28,579 nucleotides of DNA, from NCBI RefSeq assembly GCF_001949145.1, contig NW_019091574.1, positions 376,730 to 405,308 on the forward strand, given 5' to 3'. Positions 1 through 9,873 of this stretch are shown piece after piece. Position numbers and translations under genes: made by a program. This DNA comes from Acanthaster planci (Eukaryota; Echinodermata; Asteroidea; Valvatida; Acanthasteridae). The notes under the pieces are model-generated. The model was given only the letters and a program-made list of their open reading frames with translations. It was not told where the DNA came from and ran no database searches. How positions within the stretch are numbered: position 1 is the stretch's first letter; each line of letters opens with the position of its first letter.

Positions 1-252
1 GAACAAAAGACAGTTGTATAACAACGCACAATCTGGGCTCTGTTTACAAGGCTGCAGGCCTGGCTGACATACTCAGGCGTCAATGAAGGTCACCTGTCGA
101 CTTAGAGTAGTGCCTAAAGATTACTTGGTGCGGCTATAAACGACCGTTAAATGGAATGATGAATTTTTGAAGGATTCTGAAAACGGAAAAAAATGATAGT
201 CATGCCGGCCCAGCATCATCAACGTTGAAAAATGCCCCGGCACGAAGTGGTT
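1..252 (-). repeat. Interspersed repeat, short copy (truncated by window edge)
   Basis: Read on the minus strand, this stretch aligns with two separate parts of 14048-15811. Its inner end (about 160-252) matches 14048-14150, sharing TTAACCACTT, GTTGATGATGCTGGG and the following T-rich run. Its outer part (about 1-110) matches 15690-15811, sharing CAGCCAGGCCTGC and AGAGCCCAG. Here the two parts are contiguous, while the other copy has about 1.5 kb between them. The element probably continues left of the window. No coding potential is seen and the class is unknown. Confidence 0.65.
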
Positions 253-1846
253 AAGACAAGTTAAAAATGCCAACTTATTACACACCTGCAGATTCTAAAA
301 TTAAACCAACCCCCTCCCCCCAAAAAACATTAAGGAAAAAGGTGGGGCAGGGAATAGCAACATTGGTAAGGGTGCCCTTTGAGTCACATCTGATTGTACT
401 GTGTCGGTGGTATACTGCTTATGAATATTCTGCTTAAAAATAATAATCAAGTTAATACGTTGAATTCAGTGAGTGTAAAATTAGAACTGAAACTATAAAC
501 TGCACAAGTAAAGACAAGTAAAAAAAAAATGTCCCCCACATTTCTGCCCAAACATAAGCTAAATGCATGCAATGCAAAATTACCAATTGAGAAGAAGTAC
601 CTGTACAAGCTAAATGAAAAATTTCAATAAACACAGAAGAAATATGTCAGTATTGCCCGGGGTTTCTTTTTTGAACTACAAGAGGTCCTGGATTAGATGA
701 CTTGTTCTAGATTACAGCACAGGGCAAATAACATGTACATGTAAAATGACAACTACATGTACATGTATAGTTAGCTACTCTGCATATAGTTTGACTAAAA
801 GCGCCTTGATGATAGCTGTTTTGGAATATCTAGTTGACCATTTGGGACCAGGCCTAGGCCCCACTGGTTATCAAGAGCTGATTTCATTCATCACGGAACC
901 ATTCACATGAAAATAATTGTACGAGATTTGAAGGACCATGTACGGTATGCTGCGAGAATTGCAGCTAACGGGCAAGTTCGAGCTCAAACTATACACCAGT
1001 CGTCATGCTTTTTAACAATGTGCAACTACAATTCAGTTACACTCGGACTACCCTAGTTAGGCTATTTTTCAAAATGTCATTATTCATGACATTTCACCGT
1101 TGGCTGCGATTTTCTGAAAGTTTTAAGTATTTGCATCAATATTTTCAGTGCTTAAATTTGACTTAGGACTGCAGGGAAAAAAATACTGTGCCCATGTACA
1201 GTGTACTGAAATCTCCCCAGAAAAAACTACAAAATTACAAAAATAAAGCATGGAAATAAGGACAACTAAAATGGTGCAGGTGTTTCTTTCCCCCAAGCCA
1301 AAACCCAGTATCTTGTGCACGACAAGGGATGCATACATGCAACACTGCTGCAGCACCTGCATCTCACTGCAGGCACTGGCATCACTGGCCTTGTGGCATT
1401 TATGGAGGAAAAAACCCAAATGTATACATGTACATACAGTGTACACTGTACATGTACATGTATACAGTCAAGTCTGGCAATGCAGTAACCATGTTTCGGC
1501 TGCTAAATCTAAATCTAGTCCAGAGTACTCTAGGCTAAATCTAGGCTGACTATTATTGTCCCCTTTTTGCAGTCACCAACGAACAAATGTGACGATGGCC
1601 AAGTTCTATACGCTCCAGAGCACTTCACCAGCGAAGTTTAAACAAATGTGCGATCCATGAACAAATTTTGCACACCCCCGGCCCCCATCAACCGAGACAT
1701 GAACAATTAGGCCTACATCATAATTTCGTAGAGCAAGGACGTAGGCCTATATTTAAAATTAATAAAAAAGTATCGGGATAGTGGTCTTATTCCTCCATAG
1801 TAGCACTATAATGTCAGTGACCCACTGAAAACGAACTTTTACTCAC
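253..1846. other. Non-coding stretch, probably intron or flank of the minus-strand gene
   Basis: No supported gene. The longer open frames (for example 1123-1446 minus and 1250-1549 plus) overlap one another on opposite strands, run through the ACATGT palindrome and have no family features. If the exon ending at 1847 is real, this region is the first intron of that gene. I found no convincing following exon on the minus strand. ACATGTACATGTA words occur near 733 and 754. Confidence 0.5.
1421..1466. repeat. 46-bp near-perfect palindrome of ACATGT words
   Basis: The arms TGTATACATGTACAT (1421-1435) and ATGTACATGTATACA (1452-1466) are exact reverse complements. Between them ACAGTGTACACTGT (1436-1449) is itself a 14-bp palindrome. 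It is the largest local cluster of the ACATGTACATGTA word that recurs through the window (for example near 733, 7957-7987, 8889, 9300, 10437, 11031, 12720 and 13309). A role is not evident; slippage of a simple palindromic repeat is the plain explanation. Confidence 0.8.
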
Positions 1847-1931
1847 CTATCGCCAAAGTGGCACATTCAGAAAGGATCACTCCAACAACCAAGAACGCCA
1901 CTTCCGACCGTACGATTCTCATCATGCTCAT
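1847..1931 (-). CDS. Candidate first coding exon of a secreted or membrane protein (partial gene)
   Basis: On the minus strand an ATG at 1931-1929, in the context GCCAAGATGAG, opens 28 codons plus one base. The exon then ends at a good donor, G/GTGAGT (donor at 1846-1841). The peptide starts MSMMRIVRSEVAFLVVGVIL and ends SECATLAI. This is a basic start, a hydrophobic core and small residues suited to signal peptidase, the layout of a signal peptide. An in-frame TGA lies 16 codons upstream, so this ATG is the natural start. The intron is phase 1, common after signal peptides in genes built of extracellular modules. The rest of the gene must lie in lower coordinates, beyond or near the window edge, so the mature protein is unknown. 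The call rests on one short exon without homology; chance is possible. Confidence 0.42.
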
Positions 1932-2170
1932 CTTGGCGAAGAGTACGGGCGTAACGCACTTGCACAATTTTCTTCAATATTCTGATGTGGAGGTCGTTAT
2001 CGACGCTCGCTGAAGTTATGGGTATAGTATGGCGGTAATTTCGTGAAACAATCGGCACCCGATTGGTCACCCGACCTACACTATCGAGGCATCGTTCTGC
2101 TGGTGGCCAGCTGATGAAGCAAGCGTGCCGTGTGTAGGGGGCGGTAAACTATGTGCCGAGGGGCTTGGCT
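1932..2170 (-). promoter_or_regulatory. Possible promoter and 5' UTR for the minus-strand exon
   Basis: This block is richer in G+C and CpG than its surroundings. It carries a CCAAT box on the minus strand (2062-2066, read as ACCAATCGG), about 130 bp upstream of the ATG at 1931. There is no clear TATA box at a suitable distance. The placement fits a CpG-type promoter but is an inference from composition and one motif. Confidence 0.25.
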
Positions 2171-2798
2171 GGGAAACCGCTTGGCTTTGGTGTCAACAGA
2201 ATTAGAAACAAGTGTGCTGAAGATAGGCAGTGTGCAACGGCCTACATGTATATCATGTACATTTTATCTGTTGGAGAGCTTCTTCAAAGTGGCTTTCAAA
2301 TATACCGCTCCTAGATTTTTTGCCAGCTAGTAGCTTGATAACCTAACTATATAACATAATGCGCTCAGAGAAAAGGAATTGTTTAAACTTAATATTTCTC
2401 ATGTTCTGGTTCAATATCACAGCCCTGGTTAGCCCAGGTGGACTCCCTAACCGTACTACTACGTTCCGGAGGGACTCCAGGATATAAAGGGTGCAAAATC
2501 GGGCGAAAAAAAATTTGTAACTAAACTTTTTAACACTTCTACCGTTTCCAAGGAGCCAATTTCACGTCTGTAACTGATATGCATCCTTATCCCCACAGCT
2601 GGTGGGATAAGAAATTCGACACATCACTACCAAAGACAAAAACGGGAAAATAAAGTCAGACGTAACGTTAATTCTGGCCACTGTTGTGGACTGTTTTCAG
2701 CCGTCCTCCAGTGTAGTTCGTAAAGGTGTGCGCGCAACTACCTGGCGCACGAGATTCCGAGCTGCGTACACGTACATCGAAACTACGTGTTCAGACTG
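2171..2798. other. Intergenic, nothing recognised
   Basis: No open frame with family features, no RNA gene and no long repeat was recognised here. Confidence 0.5.
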
Positions 2799-2832
2799 AC
2801 CATGGAGGAATAAAACACAATTCCTCCATGGT
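2799..2832. repeat. Perfect 13-bp hairpin, CATGGAGG type
   Basis: ACCATGGAGGAAT (2799-2811) and ATTCCTCCATGGT (2820-2832) are exact reverse complements around an 8-nt loop, AAAACACA. The sequence just upstream (CAGACTGA) resembles that before the second hairpin at 3389 (CAGTCTGA). A lone ATTCCTCCATAGT half-site lies at about 1789-1801. These look like ends of a small inverted-repeat element or a repeated hairpin family. Confidence 0.75.
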
Positions 2833-3388
2833 TTAGCTATCTGTCAATTGCTCCAAAATCTAACTTGTCACAGCCAATTACCACTTCAGTCTGCTTATTG
2901 TATGTTTAGTTTACGAATAACAAAGGAAAGGCCGATCAGCAGCATGATTTGTGCATGATCGCCACTTAGCGCACGTGCGCACGCCAGTACTACCTCTGCA
3001 TATCGCATGCCGTGTTCCCGATCAGTGTAGCATCGCTCTCGCCTGTTCATCACGATTATCATGCCTGCAATGTAATCCTCTTTTTTATTTCTCAATTATC
3101 AAGATAAGTTTCTGTATACTACAATATTGTGTATTTATACATCTTTACCTGATAAAAACTATACAAACAAATTAAACACGTTAAAAACTTCAAAGAGATC
3201 GTTGACGAACTTGCTCCCGTACAAGAACCCTGCACATGCATGTACAAAGCCTTCTACACTAGCCGAGGTTATTCTTACAAAAATAGCAGGATGTGTTGCA
3301 AATTTATGCTTATCAACCAAAATATAGAGCAGAACAAAATCTGAATATTTTAGCGGTAACCAATGGGGGGTTAATTGGTCAGTCTGAA
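2833..3388. other. Stretch between two related hairpins, no gene
   Basis: No convincing coding region; open frames on the two strands overlap and lack family features. The stretch is bounded by related hairpins whose inner arms are inverted with respect to each other, so it could be the body of a small DNA element of about 600 bp. No other copy of the body is visible in the window. Confidence 0.4.
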
Positions 3389-3419
3389 CATGGAGGTAGA
3401 ATCACATTCTACCTCTATG
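3389..3419. repeat. 14-bp hairpin with 3-nt loop, CATGGAGG type
   Basis: CATGGAGGTAGAAT (3389-3402) pairs with ATTCTACCTCTATG (3406-3419) through 14 positions, one of them G-T, around a CAC loop. Weaker pairing continues outward through CTGA/TCTG. The arm is a variant of the 2799-2832 hairpin arm. Confidence 0.75.
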
Positions 3420-4100
3420 GTCTGAAGTCCCCGATCTGACAAAAACAGAACTGCCTTTTTTTATATCGTCTGATCTCGACGGCACCCGGGTTAGAGCCGG
3501 GTACCAGTCACGGCCTCCGTGTAGCGCGCGCGGCAGGCGTGCAACGGACCCTGACTGGAAACCGCGCACGCGTAGTGCGTGCACGCAGCTCGGATTCTGC
3601 GTGCACTTTGCAACTCAAGAACGGATGAATTACGTCTACAAAAGTAACGTTGTCTCTCACTTATTTTCCTCGATTTTGCAGGCCATGGTTCGTTATGAAG
3701 TTCCTAAACCCCCAGACGGATAGATAAGGCCACGAAGAACTTGTAAAAGTTGAAAAATTAGTTTTTTCAACAAGGTAAACCAAGAACAAATTAGAACCAA
3801 TTTTGTGATCGTTTTGTACACAACTTTTATACCCGGACGTCAGTCGTAATGCATGATGAAATGAAGACAATGTGGTCCAACCAACCTGGCTAAGCCCTGG
3901 CCCTGGTCGAAGTGATCGACGTCTGGTGGAATTTCGTGAGCAACATATAAGTAACGTGCGTGCGACGCACAGTATTACGTGTTAAGAGGTGAATTTGAAT
4001 GTCCATCCTGAAAATCTTAACTTTTTTTCGTGTTTTCGTAAGTGAGGTCGATTGTCAGCAGAGTCAGTTTCACTTTACTTTGTCTTCAACCTAAAATTAA
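3420..4100. other. CpG-rich upstream stretch without a gene
   Basis: The part at about 3475-3610 is unusually rich in CpG for this window (runs of cgcgcgcg type) and contains a 10-bp perfect hairpin. The open frame at 3402-3584 on the minus strand is explained by the low stop-codon density of GC-rich DNA. The rest shows nothing recognisable. Confidence 0.4.
3579..3606. repeat. 10-bp GC-rich hairpin
   Basis: GTGCACGCAG (3579-3588) and CTGCGTGCAC (3597-3606) are perfect reverse complements with an 8-nt loop, inside a CpG-rich block. There is no T-run after it and no known role. Confidence 0.6.
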
Positions 4101-4140
4101 TTAAGCAAAACTTTTTCCGGCGGAACTGTTTTTGTCAGAA

Positions 4141-4236
4141 GAGGGCGCCATGCTAATAGATTGGTGGGTTTAAAATTCAAGATGGCAGCCTCCGTTGTGA
4201 AATATTCATTACATTGGTAGGGCTAGGGCCGGCCAG
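4141..4236 (+). other. Candidate 5' non-coding exon with strong splice donor
   Basis: The block reads GAGGGCGCCATG, then CAAGATGGCAGCC (4179-4191), which resembles the YY1-type CAAGATGGCGGC word common at animal transcription starts. It ends in CCAG/GTAAGT (exon end 4236, donor 4237), which matches the U1 consensus. An ATG at 4182 opens only 12 codons before TAG (4218-4220), so it would be a short upstream ORF. The next strong acceptor in the right direction that I noticed is at 8181, just before the COX18 start. I infer a 5' UTR exon of that gene with an intron of about 3.9 kb. It could equally belong to another transcript or be chance. Confidence 0.3.
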
Positions 4237-4580
4237 GTAAGTTGACATTGCACCGTCAAGGGCCGTGTTTGTTTCGGACGGATCGGAATCGCCGTCAGTG
4301 ACCCGGCGTTGGTTTATGGACAAGAATCCGCGTAATGGATTGCACGAACTAGCTTTGAGATCACTGATTTCTATCCAGATCAGTGTGGTGTGTGCTGGTG
4401 TAAAATAATTGATAAAATTAAAAATGATAGGCCTACAGCCGAGTATCACGGACATATAAAAAAACCTGGACTTGCAACACCTTTGTATGAAATACAAGCC
4501 AACCAGTGGCCATTTTACCGAGCTGAATGCCTAATACAAATGCGCAGTTTGGCTCGCTTCCATTGACGCCAGGGAGAACA

Positions 4581-5018
4581 AAGGCGGCCATTGCCGGGCA
4601 AACTTTGTAGGAGCTATATATGCAATCACACGTATGAAGCCAAACCACGTTTCACAACCATGCACAATGCATGACATCTAGATGCTCAACCAACCATAAA
4701 AACTTCACGTGTGAAATTAGGCTCCAATAACATTCAGGCTTTATTTTCCTTAAAAAAAAACCTCCCTGCCCTCAATTCCGATCCGTGATTTGAACCCACA
4801 CTCCATGCATCACAAACCATTATGCCGTAACCGCTTGACTACCGCAATTCACACAAATTGATGGTGTTTTTACTGTTGATATAACGATGAACGGCTGCAA
4901 CGCAAGGCTAATACACATTGGGCATGCGCAATACAAACACAACCATCGTGGTTTGGCTTCTTATGTATGGTTGCGTATATATATCTCCTTTGTAGTCGGC
5001 TCGGTAAAATGGCCGCAA
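4581..5018. repeat. Foldback-like inverted repeat, about 70-bp arms
   Basis: The left arm (4581-4650) reads GGCGGCCATT, then TTTGTAGGAGCTATATATGC, then GAAGCCAAACCACG. It is matched by the reverse complement of the right arm (4947-5018), which reads TTGCGGCCATT, then ACAAAGGAGATATATATACGC, shortened here, then the same GAAGCCAAACCACG. The arms are imperfect but clearly related; 14 bases at the inner end are identical. The spacer of about 300 bp holds a tRNA-like module at 4772-4850. It may be a small foldback element or a composite repeat. Confidence 0.6.
4752..4850 (-). repeat. tRNA-derived SINE-like module (Pol III A and B boxes)
   Basis: On the minus strand TAGTCAAGCGG (4841-4831) fits the Pol III A box. 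GGTTCAAATCA (4796-4786) fits the B box. Their spacing of about 35 bp suits a tRNA with a variable arm (Leu/Ser type). About 25 bp beyond the tRNA body a run of nine T's (4760-4752) could terminate Pol III. The T-stem has mismatches and no acceptor stem pairs, so this is a tRNA-derived retroelement head, not a working tRNA gene. Confidence 0.6.
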
Positions 5019-5039
5019 GTGGATTCAGTGATCCCCATA

Positions 5040-5761
5040 TAAGCTGATTAAGGGCATTGCGAGTCCAGATTTTTTTTATATTCATCCGTGCCGAGTACTG
5101 TAGGTGTACTATGATGTAGGCCTAGATATTAAGTCCAACTTGGCTCGTTACATGCACAGTACCCTTGCATCAGGAGTAATTGTAGACTACATGCTACCCC
5201 TGTAATCACTGTAACTATAGAGGTCTTTTCCCACCTCCATGCTGTAACTGCTTCTCATTTCAATGTGCCTGAGTCTTCAAATGTATGAAGTTGGTGCATC
5301 TTTTTGAAGAGAAGTTTGGTTTTTGTGGAAATCACCAGCATAATCAGGCCAAGAATCAATCGTGCGAGCATGTGCGGCCAAATTATAACCACTATACCAT
5401 TCATTTATCAATTCTTTGGCAACATCTGTTTCATGTTGCCCATCATGCCTATACATGTACATGCATTTACCCAAAACAATGTGTGTTTTGTTTGTACATG
5501 GTGTATTTTTTTGGTGTTTGGGCTGGCATCACTTATTAATAATATCATGTACAGTATCCTCAAGAATAGGATGACACCATAGAAAGTCACACGCCCTTTT
5601 CATTGTGAATGGGTGTGTGGGCATATACAGTATACACGTATGTACTGTATTATGATTACAGTATTTTGGCACCAGGTTGAATGATAATCAGTATGATTTT
5701 CAGACAAATCACTCAACTTTCCATGCAGCTACTCAGTGATTGATAAGATATACTACTGCCT
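5040..5761. other. Intergenic, nothing recognised
   Basis: Overlapping open frames on both strands (about 5277-5590) lack family features. A taggcctag word is at about 5117. Nothing else was identified. Confidence 0.45.
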
Positions 5762-6815
5762 AGATACAGCCTCTACTAAAATTGGTATTTTTAGATCTTT
5801 TGAAAGCCTCCAATACTGTCGATTACTGTATGATATTCGTCTGCGGAAACTTCAATACTAAGGAATTAAGAGGGCGCCTTGGATTGGTTGAGAGGTTATT
5901 TTACCAATGAACAGCAATTTGTGGTTATTAGGAGTACTAAATCATCCTATCATAAAATAACGTGGTGTGCCTCAAGGCTCTATTCTGGACCCCCTCCCTT
6001 CTTCTATTTAAATCAATGGTTTCGATAGAACTTCAAATGCTCTATCTTTTCTTCTTTTTACTGATGATAGAAACATATTTTATAGTCATGGTGATGTACA
6101 AGTACTTTGTGACACAGTTAATCATGAGATGAGGACAGAGAGATAACAAAAAGTGATACAACAAAATTTTTGGGATTGGATTATTACATCCATGGGGTAA
6201 TAGTAGTAGTGGTCATCTAAATTGAATCCTCAAATTACAGAAAAAAGTTCTGTGTGTTATCAACAATGCCAATTATCATGGAATCTAGTACATGAAATTC
6301 TCTCTTATATAGCTCTAAAGTTTTAAAAGTTCATGATATCTATTATCTTCAGCTGGGCTCCCTCATGCACCAACTCAACAATAACTAATTGCCTAAATCA
6401 ACATAGACAACATCATGAATTTCACAGGTCTCATGCCCGGGTTGCATTTTTTTAAAGCTACTGTAAAACGAGGGGCCAAAGCTCTGGAGCTCAATTGAAA
6501 ATTCATTGACAAAAATTGCGAGTTCCTCTATGTTTAAGGGTAAATATAAATTATTAAGTAACTATTTATATCCAACAATTAAGTTATATATCACAGGGTT
6601 ATAGCTTACATTATTGTTTGCATGTTTTATTTTTTGTGTATTTACTTTTTGCGGTTGATTGGTAATAATGTTTGTAGTTTTTGCAGTGTTGTCATACATG
6701 TGTGTCCATGGAGCCTCCACTCGACAAGCAATGCTTCGTGGGGTTTCCATCCATCAACTAAATATGTACTATCGTTATGTTTGTATACATAATCTGGAAA
6801 TAAAATGAAATGAAT
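5762..6815 (+). mobile_element. Decayed 3' part of a CR1/L2-like LINE
   Basis: Conceptual translation, with several breaks, gives the order expected of a Jockey-superfamily reverse transcriptase. A degraded AFD region (about 5790) is followed by GVPQGSIL (5964-5987), INGFD and SNALSFLLFTDD. FTDD at 6057-6068 stands where the family has its catalytic F/YADD. GVPQGSIL and FTDD share a frame with one TAA between them (6009-6011). The C-terminal tail with EGPKLWSSI (about 6470-6496) is in another frame. Sequence between about 6170 and 6300 seems shortened. The stretch ends near AATAAAATGAAATGAA (about 6801-6816), a simple-repeat tail typical of such LINEs. The 5' end, with ORF1 and endonuclease, is absent, as usual for 5'-truncated copies. 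It is ancient and non-functional. Confidence 0.75.
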
Positions 6816-6816
6816 T

Positions 6817-8181
6817 AATGATTTGAATAACATTTCCAAACATTTTGACAGTATTCATTGTTTGAAATCATACATGTACATTCTACTTCTACTTGCATGG
6901 TACTTCATTTTCATTTTGTGGCTGTGGAAGACTTTTTAAGGGGAGTAAAGTCAGAAATTGCACTTGGTTTTAATTCCATCTAGAGAATACAAAGTTGCAA
7001 CATAGTGTATGCATGAAAACAGCAAAAGATTCATCCTGGTAACATTGCCATGTTCAAAACACACCCAACTGTTGATGTTTGACAGTTGCTGTGCAGGGAC
7101 AAATGTAATTAAAGAATATTGGGGACCAGTTTGCAGTCAAGTACACTACCTTAACAAATTCTCCAGCATCACAAATTAGCAAAAGAAAATGAAATATTAT
7201 GTAAACATTTCCATGTGTAGTCTATGTATAGTCAATTTTATAGGATGATATTATGACTTTTTGGAAGCAAACCTCATTTAGCGGGAGAGTGCATTTACTG
7301 GATTAGAATGCATAGTGGCTAGGAGTACAATGCATGTTTACCCGCTCAAAAACTAAGCTATTCAGTCAATCTCTGCAGAATGGAAATTTTCTTTTTTAAT
7401 TTTAGCCTTGATACTTAAACATTCAAAGGCAACAAACGGTGTAGAGCATCATGCTGGAATTTTTGGACTGGTTCACAGCAAACACTCTGTTTGATACTTG
7501 AATATTGAAACAGGAATTTTGGTTCATATTTAAATACTGTACCTGCTGGCTCTGTGGTTGGATGATAGGAATCCAACCACACTAAGGAAGTGAATAATAG
7601 CACACTTCTCTACTCTTTATATGCCATTCAATGTTTCTAGCATGTGTCTTGGAATGCCATTTTTTCCCATGAGACAAAACAAGTGAGTATACTTTAAAAA
7701 TACACATAGATACCAGTACATGTATCCATCCTGGGTATTATAGAGTACCGAATATGTTGCACGCACAATGCATGTAAAAGACATTCAGCATGTTCAGTGT
7801 GTGAACCAACACATGCGCAGACTTGATTCATTTGCACTACAATTTCTGGTTTAAAATGATGTCACTCTGTGGTATTCCATGTTGGAAGCAGGCCTTTTCC
7901 ATGGTGCAACCCTAAGTAAAGGTTTGGAAGAACTGAGGAATCTTGTACAGTGTGTACATGTAATGTACATTGTACATGTACATGTATGTATTCATAATTA
8001 CCATTTGTGTTCTTTTTCTCATACTCTCGAGGAATTTTTGTCAGTGTAAGGTTCCAAATCATAAAAAGTTCAACATACATGTAATGGAGCAGACATTCTT
8101 TGTTGTAACTTCATACAATGTACATGTAAGGCAATACTAGTACTCATTTGGTGTTTTTTTTTTTGTTTGCTTTTTCTTCAG
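6817..8181. other. Upstream region or 5' intron of the COX18 gene, no coding region
   Basis: AT-rich with no supported ORF. ACATGTACATGTA words cluster at 7957-7987. The stretch ends in a T-rich tract and TTCTTCAG (to 8181), a good 3' splice acceptor, which implies at least one non-coding exon further upstream. Confidence 0.5.
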
Positions 8182-8209
8182 ATGTCTGCAGTACATTTAC
8201 ATTGAATGC
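8182..8209 (+). promoter_or_regulatory. 5' UTR segment with upstream ATGs
   Basis: If the acceptor at 8181 is used, the exon starts with an ATG (8182) opening seven codons and a TGA (8203-8205). Another ATG at 8206 opens an out-of-frame ORF of 14 codons that overlaps the start of the main frame at 8210. Such upstream ATGs would lower initiation at 8210 and favour leaky scanning. This is inferred from sequence only. Confidence 0.35.
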
Positions 8210-8881
8210 ATGTTCATGCAGAGAGCTATGGGTCTACATTTAATAGTTAGGCACACAAAAGGCCTATCAAGCTGGATTCAACATCTCACGCCATCACGGA
8301 GGATAGTAAGGTGTCAGAAAGTGCACATGGATATCAAATTTTTACCACCGACAGAACTGGTGTTAAATGATGCAGAGAGTCTGAAGTATCAGACAAAGCA
8401 GCATTTATGCACAGGAAACAGTGCACAACAGAGACAGTTCCCATTAACTGCCAGTTCTGATGTCACACCGAGGAGTTGCTCACTGCCTCTGCAGACTGTG
8501 ACATCAGGGAAGGGGTTCTTGCATCGTTTAGTGCCATCTGATCATGTTCACTCAAGACACTACTCATCCACACAGCCCACCACAGCCTATGAACTGCTAC
8601 TAACCTCCCGACCTGTCCAGCTTTCCCAAGCACTCCTGGAGCATTGCCATGACCTGACAGGGCTCCCCTGGTGGGCCAGCCTAGTCCTTTCCACCTTCCT
8701 GCTGCGGGCTACACTGACATTCCCTTTGGGCATCTATAGCCAATACATCAGGGCCAAGGTGGAGAGGCTGCAGCCTGATATTGTGGCCATGGCCAAGCAT
8801 GCCTTTGTGAGGAGGTTTGCCGAGAGAGCAAGACTGGAGGGCTGGTCAGAAAAAAGGGCAGAGAAAGCAGTCATGGGATTG
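8210..8881 (+). CDS. COX18: Mitochondrial inner-membrane insertase COX18, coding exon 1
   Basis: Residues 1-224 of a 462-residue protein of the YidC/Oxa1/Alb3 family. COX18 exports the C-terminal tail of cytochrome c oxidase subunit 2 across the mitochondrial inner membrane during complex IV assembly. Residues 1-40 have many Arg/Lys and no acid before D41, a likely mitochondrial presequence. The conserved part starts near residue 126 (YELLLTSRP). TGLPWWASLVLSTFLLRATL (150-169) opens the first membrane segment, and IRAKVERLQPDI follows it, as in animal COX18. The long, poorly conserved stretch between the presequence and residue 126 makes this end longer than in vertebrate forms. The exon ends in phase 0 before GTAAGC. 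Start choice is uncertain: in-frame Mets also lie at 8216 and 8228. Confidence 0.9.
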
Positions 8882-9873
8882 GTAAGCTCCATGTACATAC
8901 ATGTACATGTAATCTGCAAAGCAACTTGAATCCTCTCCCCACTCTGGCATATCTATTCCATTGGAATCTGCACCAAAGAGCTTTAGATATGTCACTTTGC
9001 CAGAGATGAGCGGGAATAGACAGTGCTTCATAATTCTTCATGCTTGTAGGTTTTGTGGCAAACTCGCTCCTGTGGTCATCTGTGAGACATGGAAACAAAC
9101 AATTCAAAGCAGAGATTCAAGTAATGGGGGGGGTTGGGGTTCACATTATCTTCACATTATTTTACAAGTACTGGTATCCCTCAGTTGCCTTAAGTTATAG
9201 AACTACTTCTTACCAATGCCCCTGACCTGCTGACATCTCACAACTGACAAAACTTTGAACAAGTAAGAAAGCAGACCAATTTAATTACCATGAGACAAGT
9301 ACATGTACATGTGGAGTAAAAACTAAATTCAGAATGCCCCTAGTGATCTAATTTTTTTGAGGTAGATGGATGGGAAAAACATCTTATTTTGATCAGATCA
9401 CAAATTCTGGTATTTACATAACTTGCCTTCATTAAACATAGGACCTCTCCCCCCTTAGAAAAATCCTTGGTTATGTTTTTGTTTCATAAAAATGCATGCA
9501 GGAAAGTGGTCTCGCAGAGCAGACAACACAATGAAGTACATGTAACTAGAGTGGCACTTTTGACATAGTTATTGTTCCTGATGTGTCCCTCTCAACTAAC
9601 ATTTTCTCAGTTGTTGCTAACAATGATGTGCAAGAGATCATTCCACCAATACCCATGTAGGGAGAAGCCACTCTTTTTGGTTTTTTTTTTGTATTTGCAA
9701 TTCAAGGGAAGGGGGTAGAGGGCTATAAATCACCTAACATAAGGAATCACTTTTTACAGGGAACTGATTTTTTCAATATTGGTGCTCACAATTAGACAAA
9801 AGGAATGGGATGTGAGAACCTCCCATACTCCCACAATAACATCCTTGATCATGTGTTTTCCTCCCCTCTGCAG
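8882..9873 (+). other. COX18 intron 1
   Basis: GTAAGC donor and CTCTGCAG acceptor, 992 bp, phase 0. It contains ACATGT palindromic words (8889-8910 and about 9300) and a G-run. The short open frames here show no family features. Confidence 0.85.

Noticed and set aside
1123-1446. Cysteine-rich small protein on the minus strand
   Set aside because: It overlaps a plus-strand frame, includes the ACATGT palindrome and shows no regular cysteine spacing, splice sites or signal that fit the nearby exon.
3402-3584. Arg-rich protein on the minus strand
   Set aside because: Comes from a CpG-rich stretch where stop codons are rare; it starts inside a hairpin repeat.
4752-4850. Functional tRNA gene on the minus strand
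   Set aside because: A and B boxes are present, but the T-stem has mismatches and there is no paired acceptor stem; a tRNA-derived SINE fits better.
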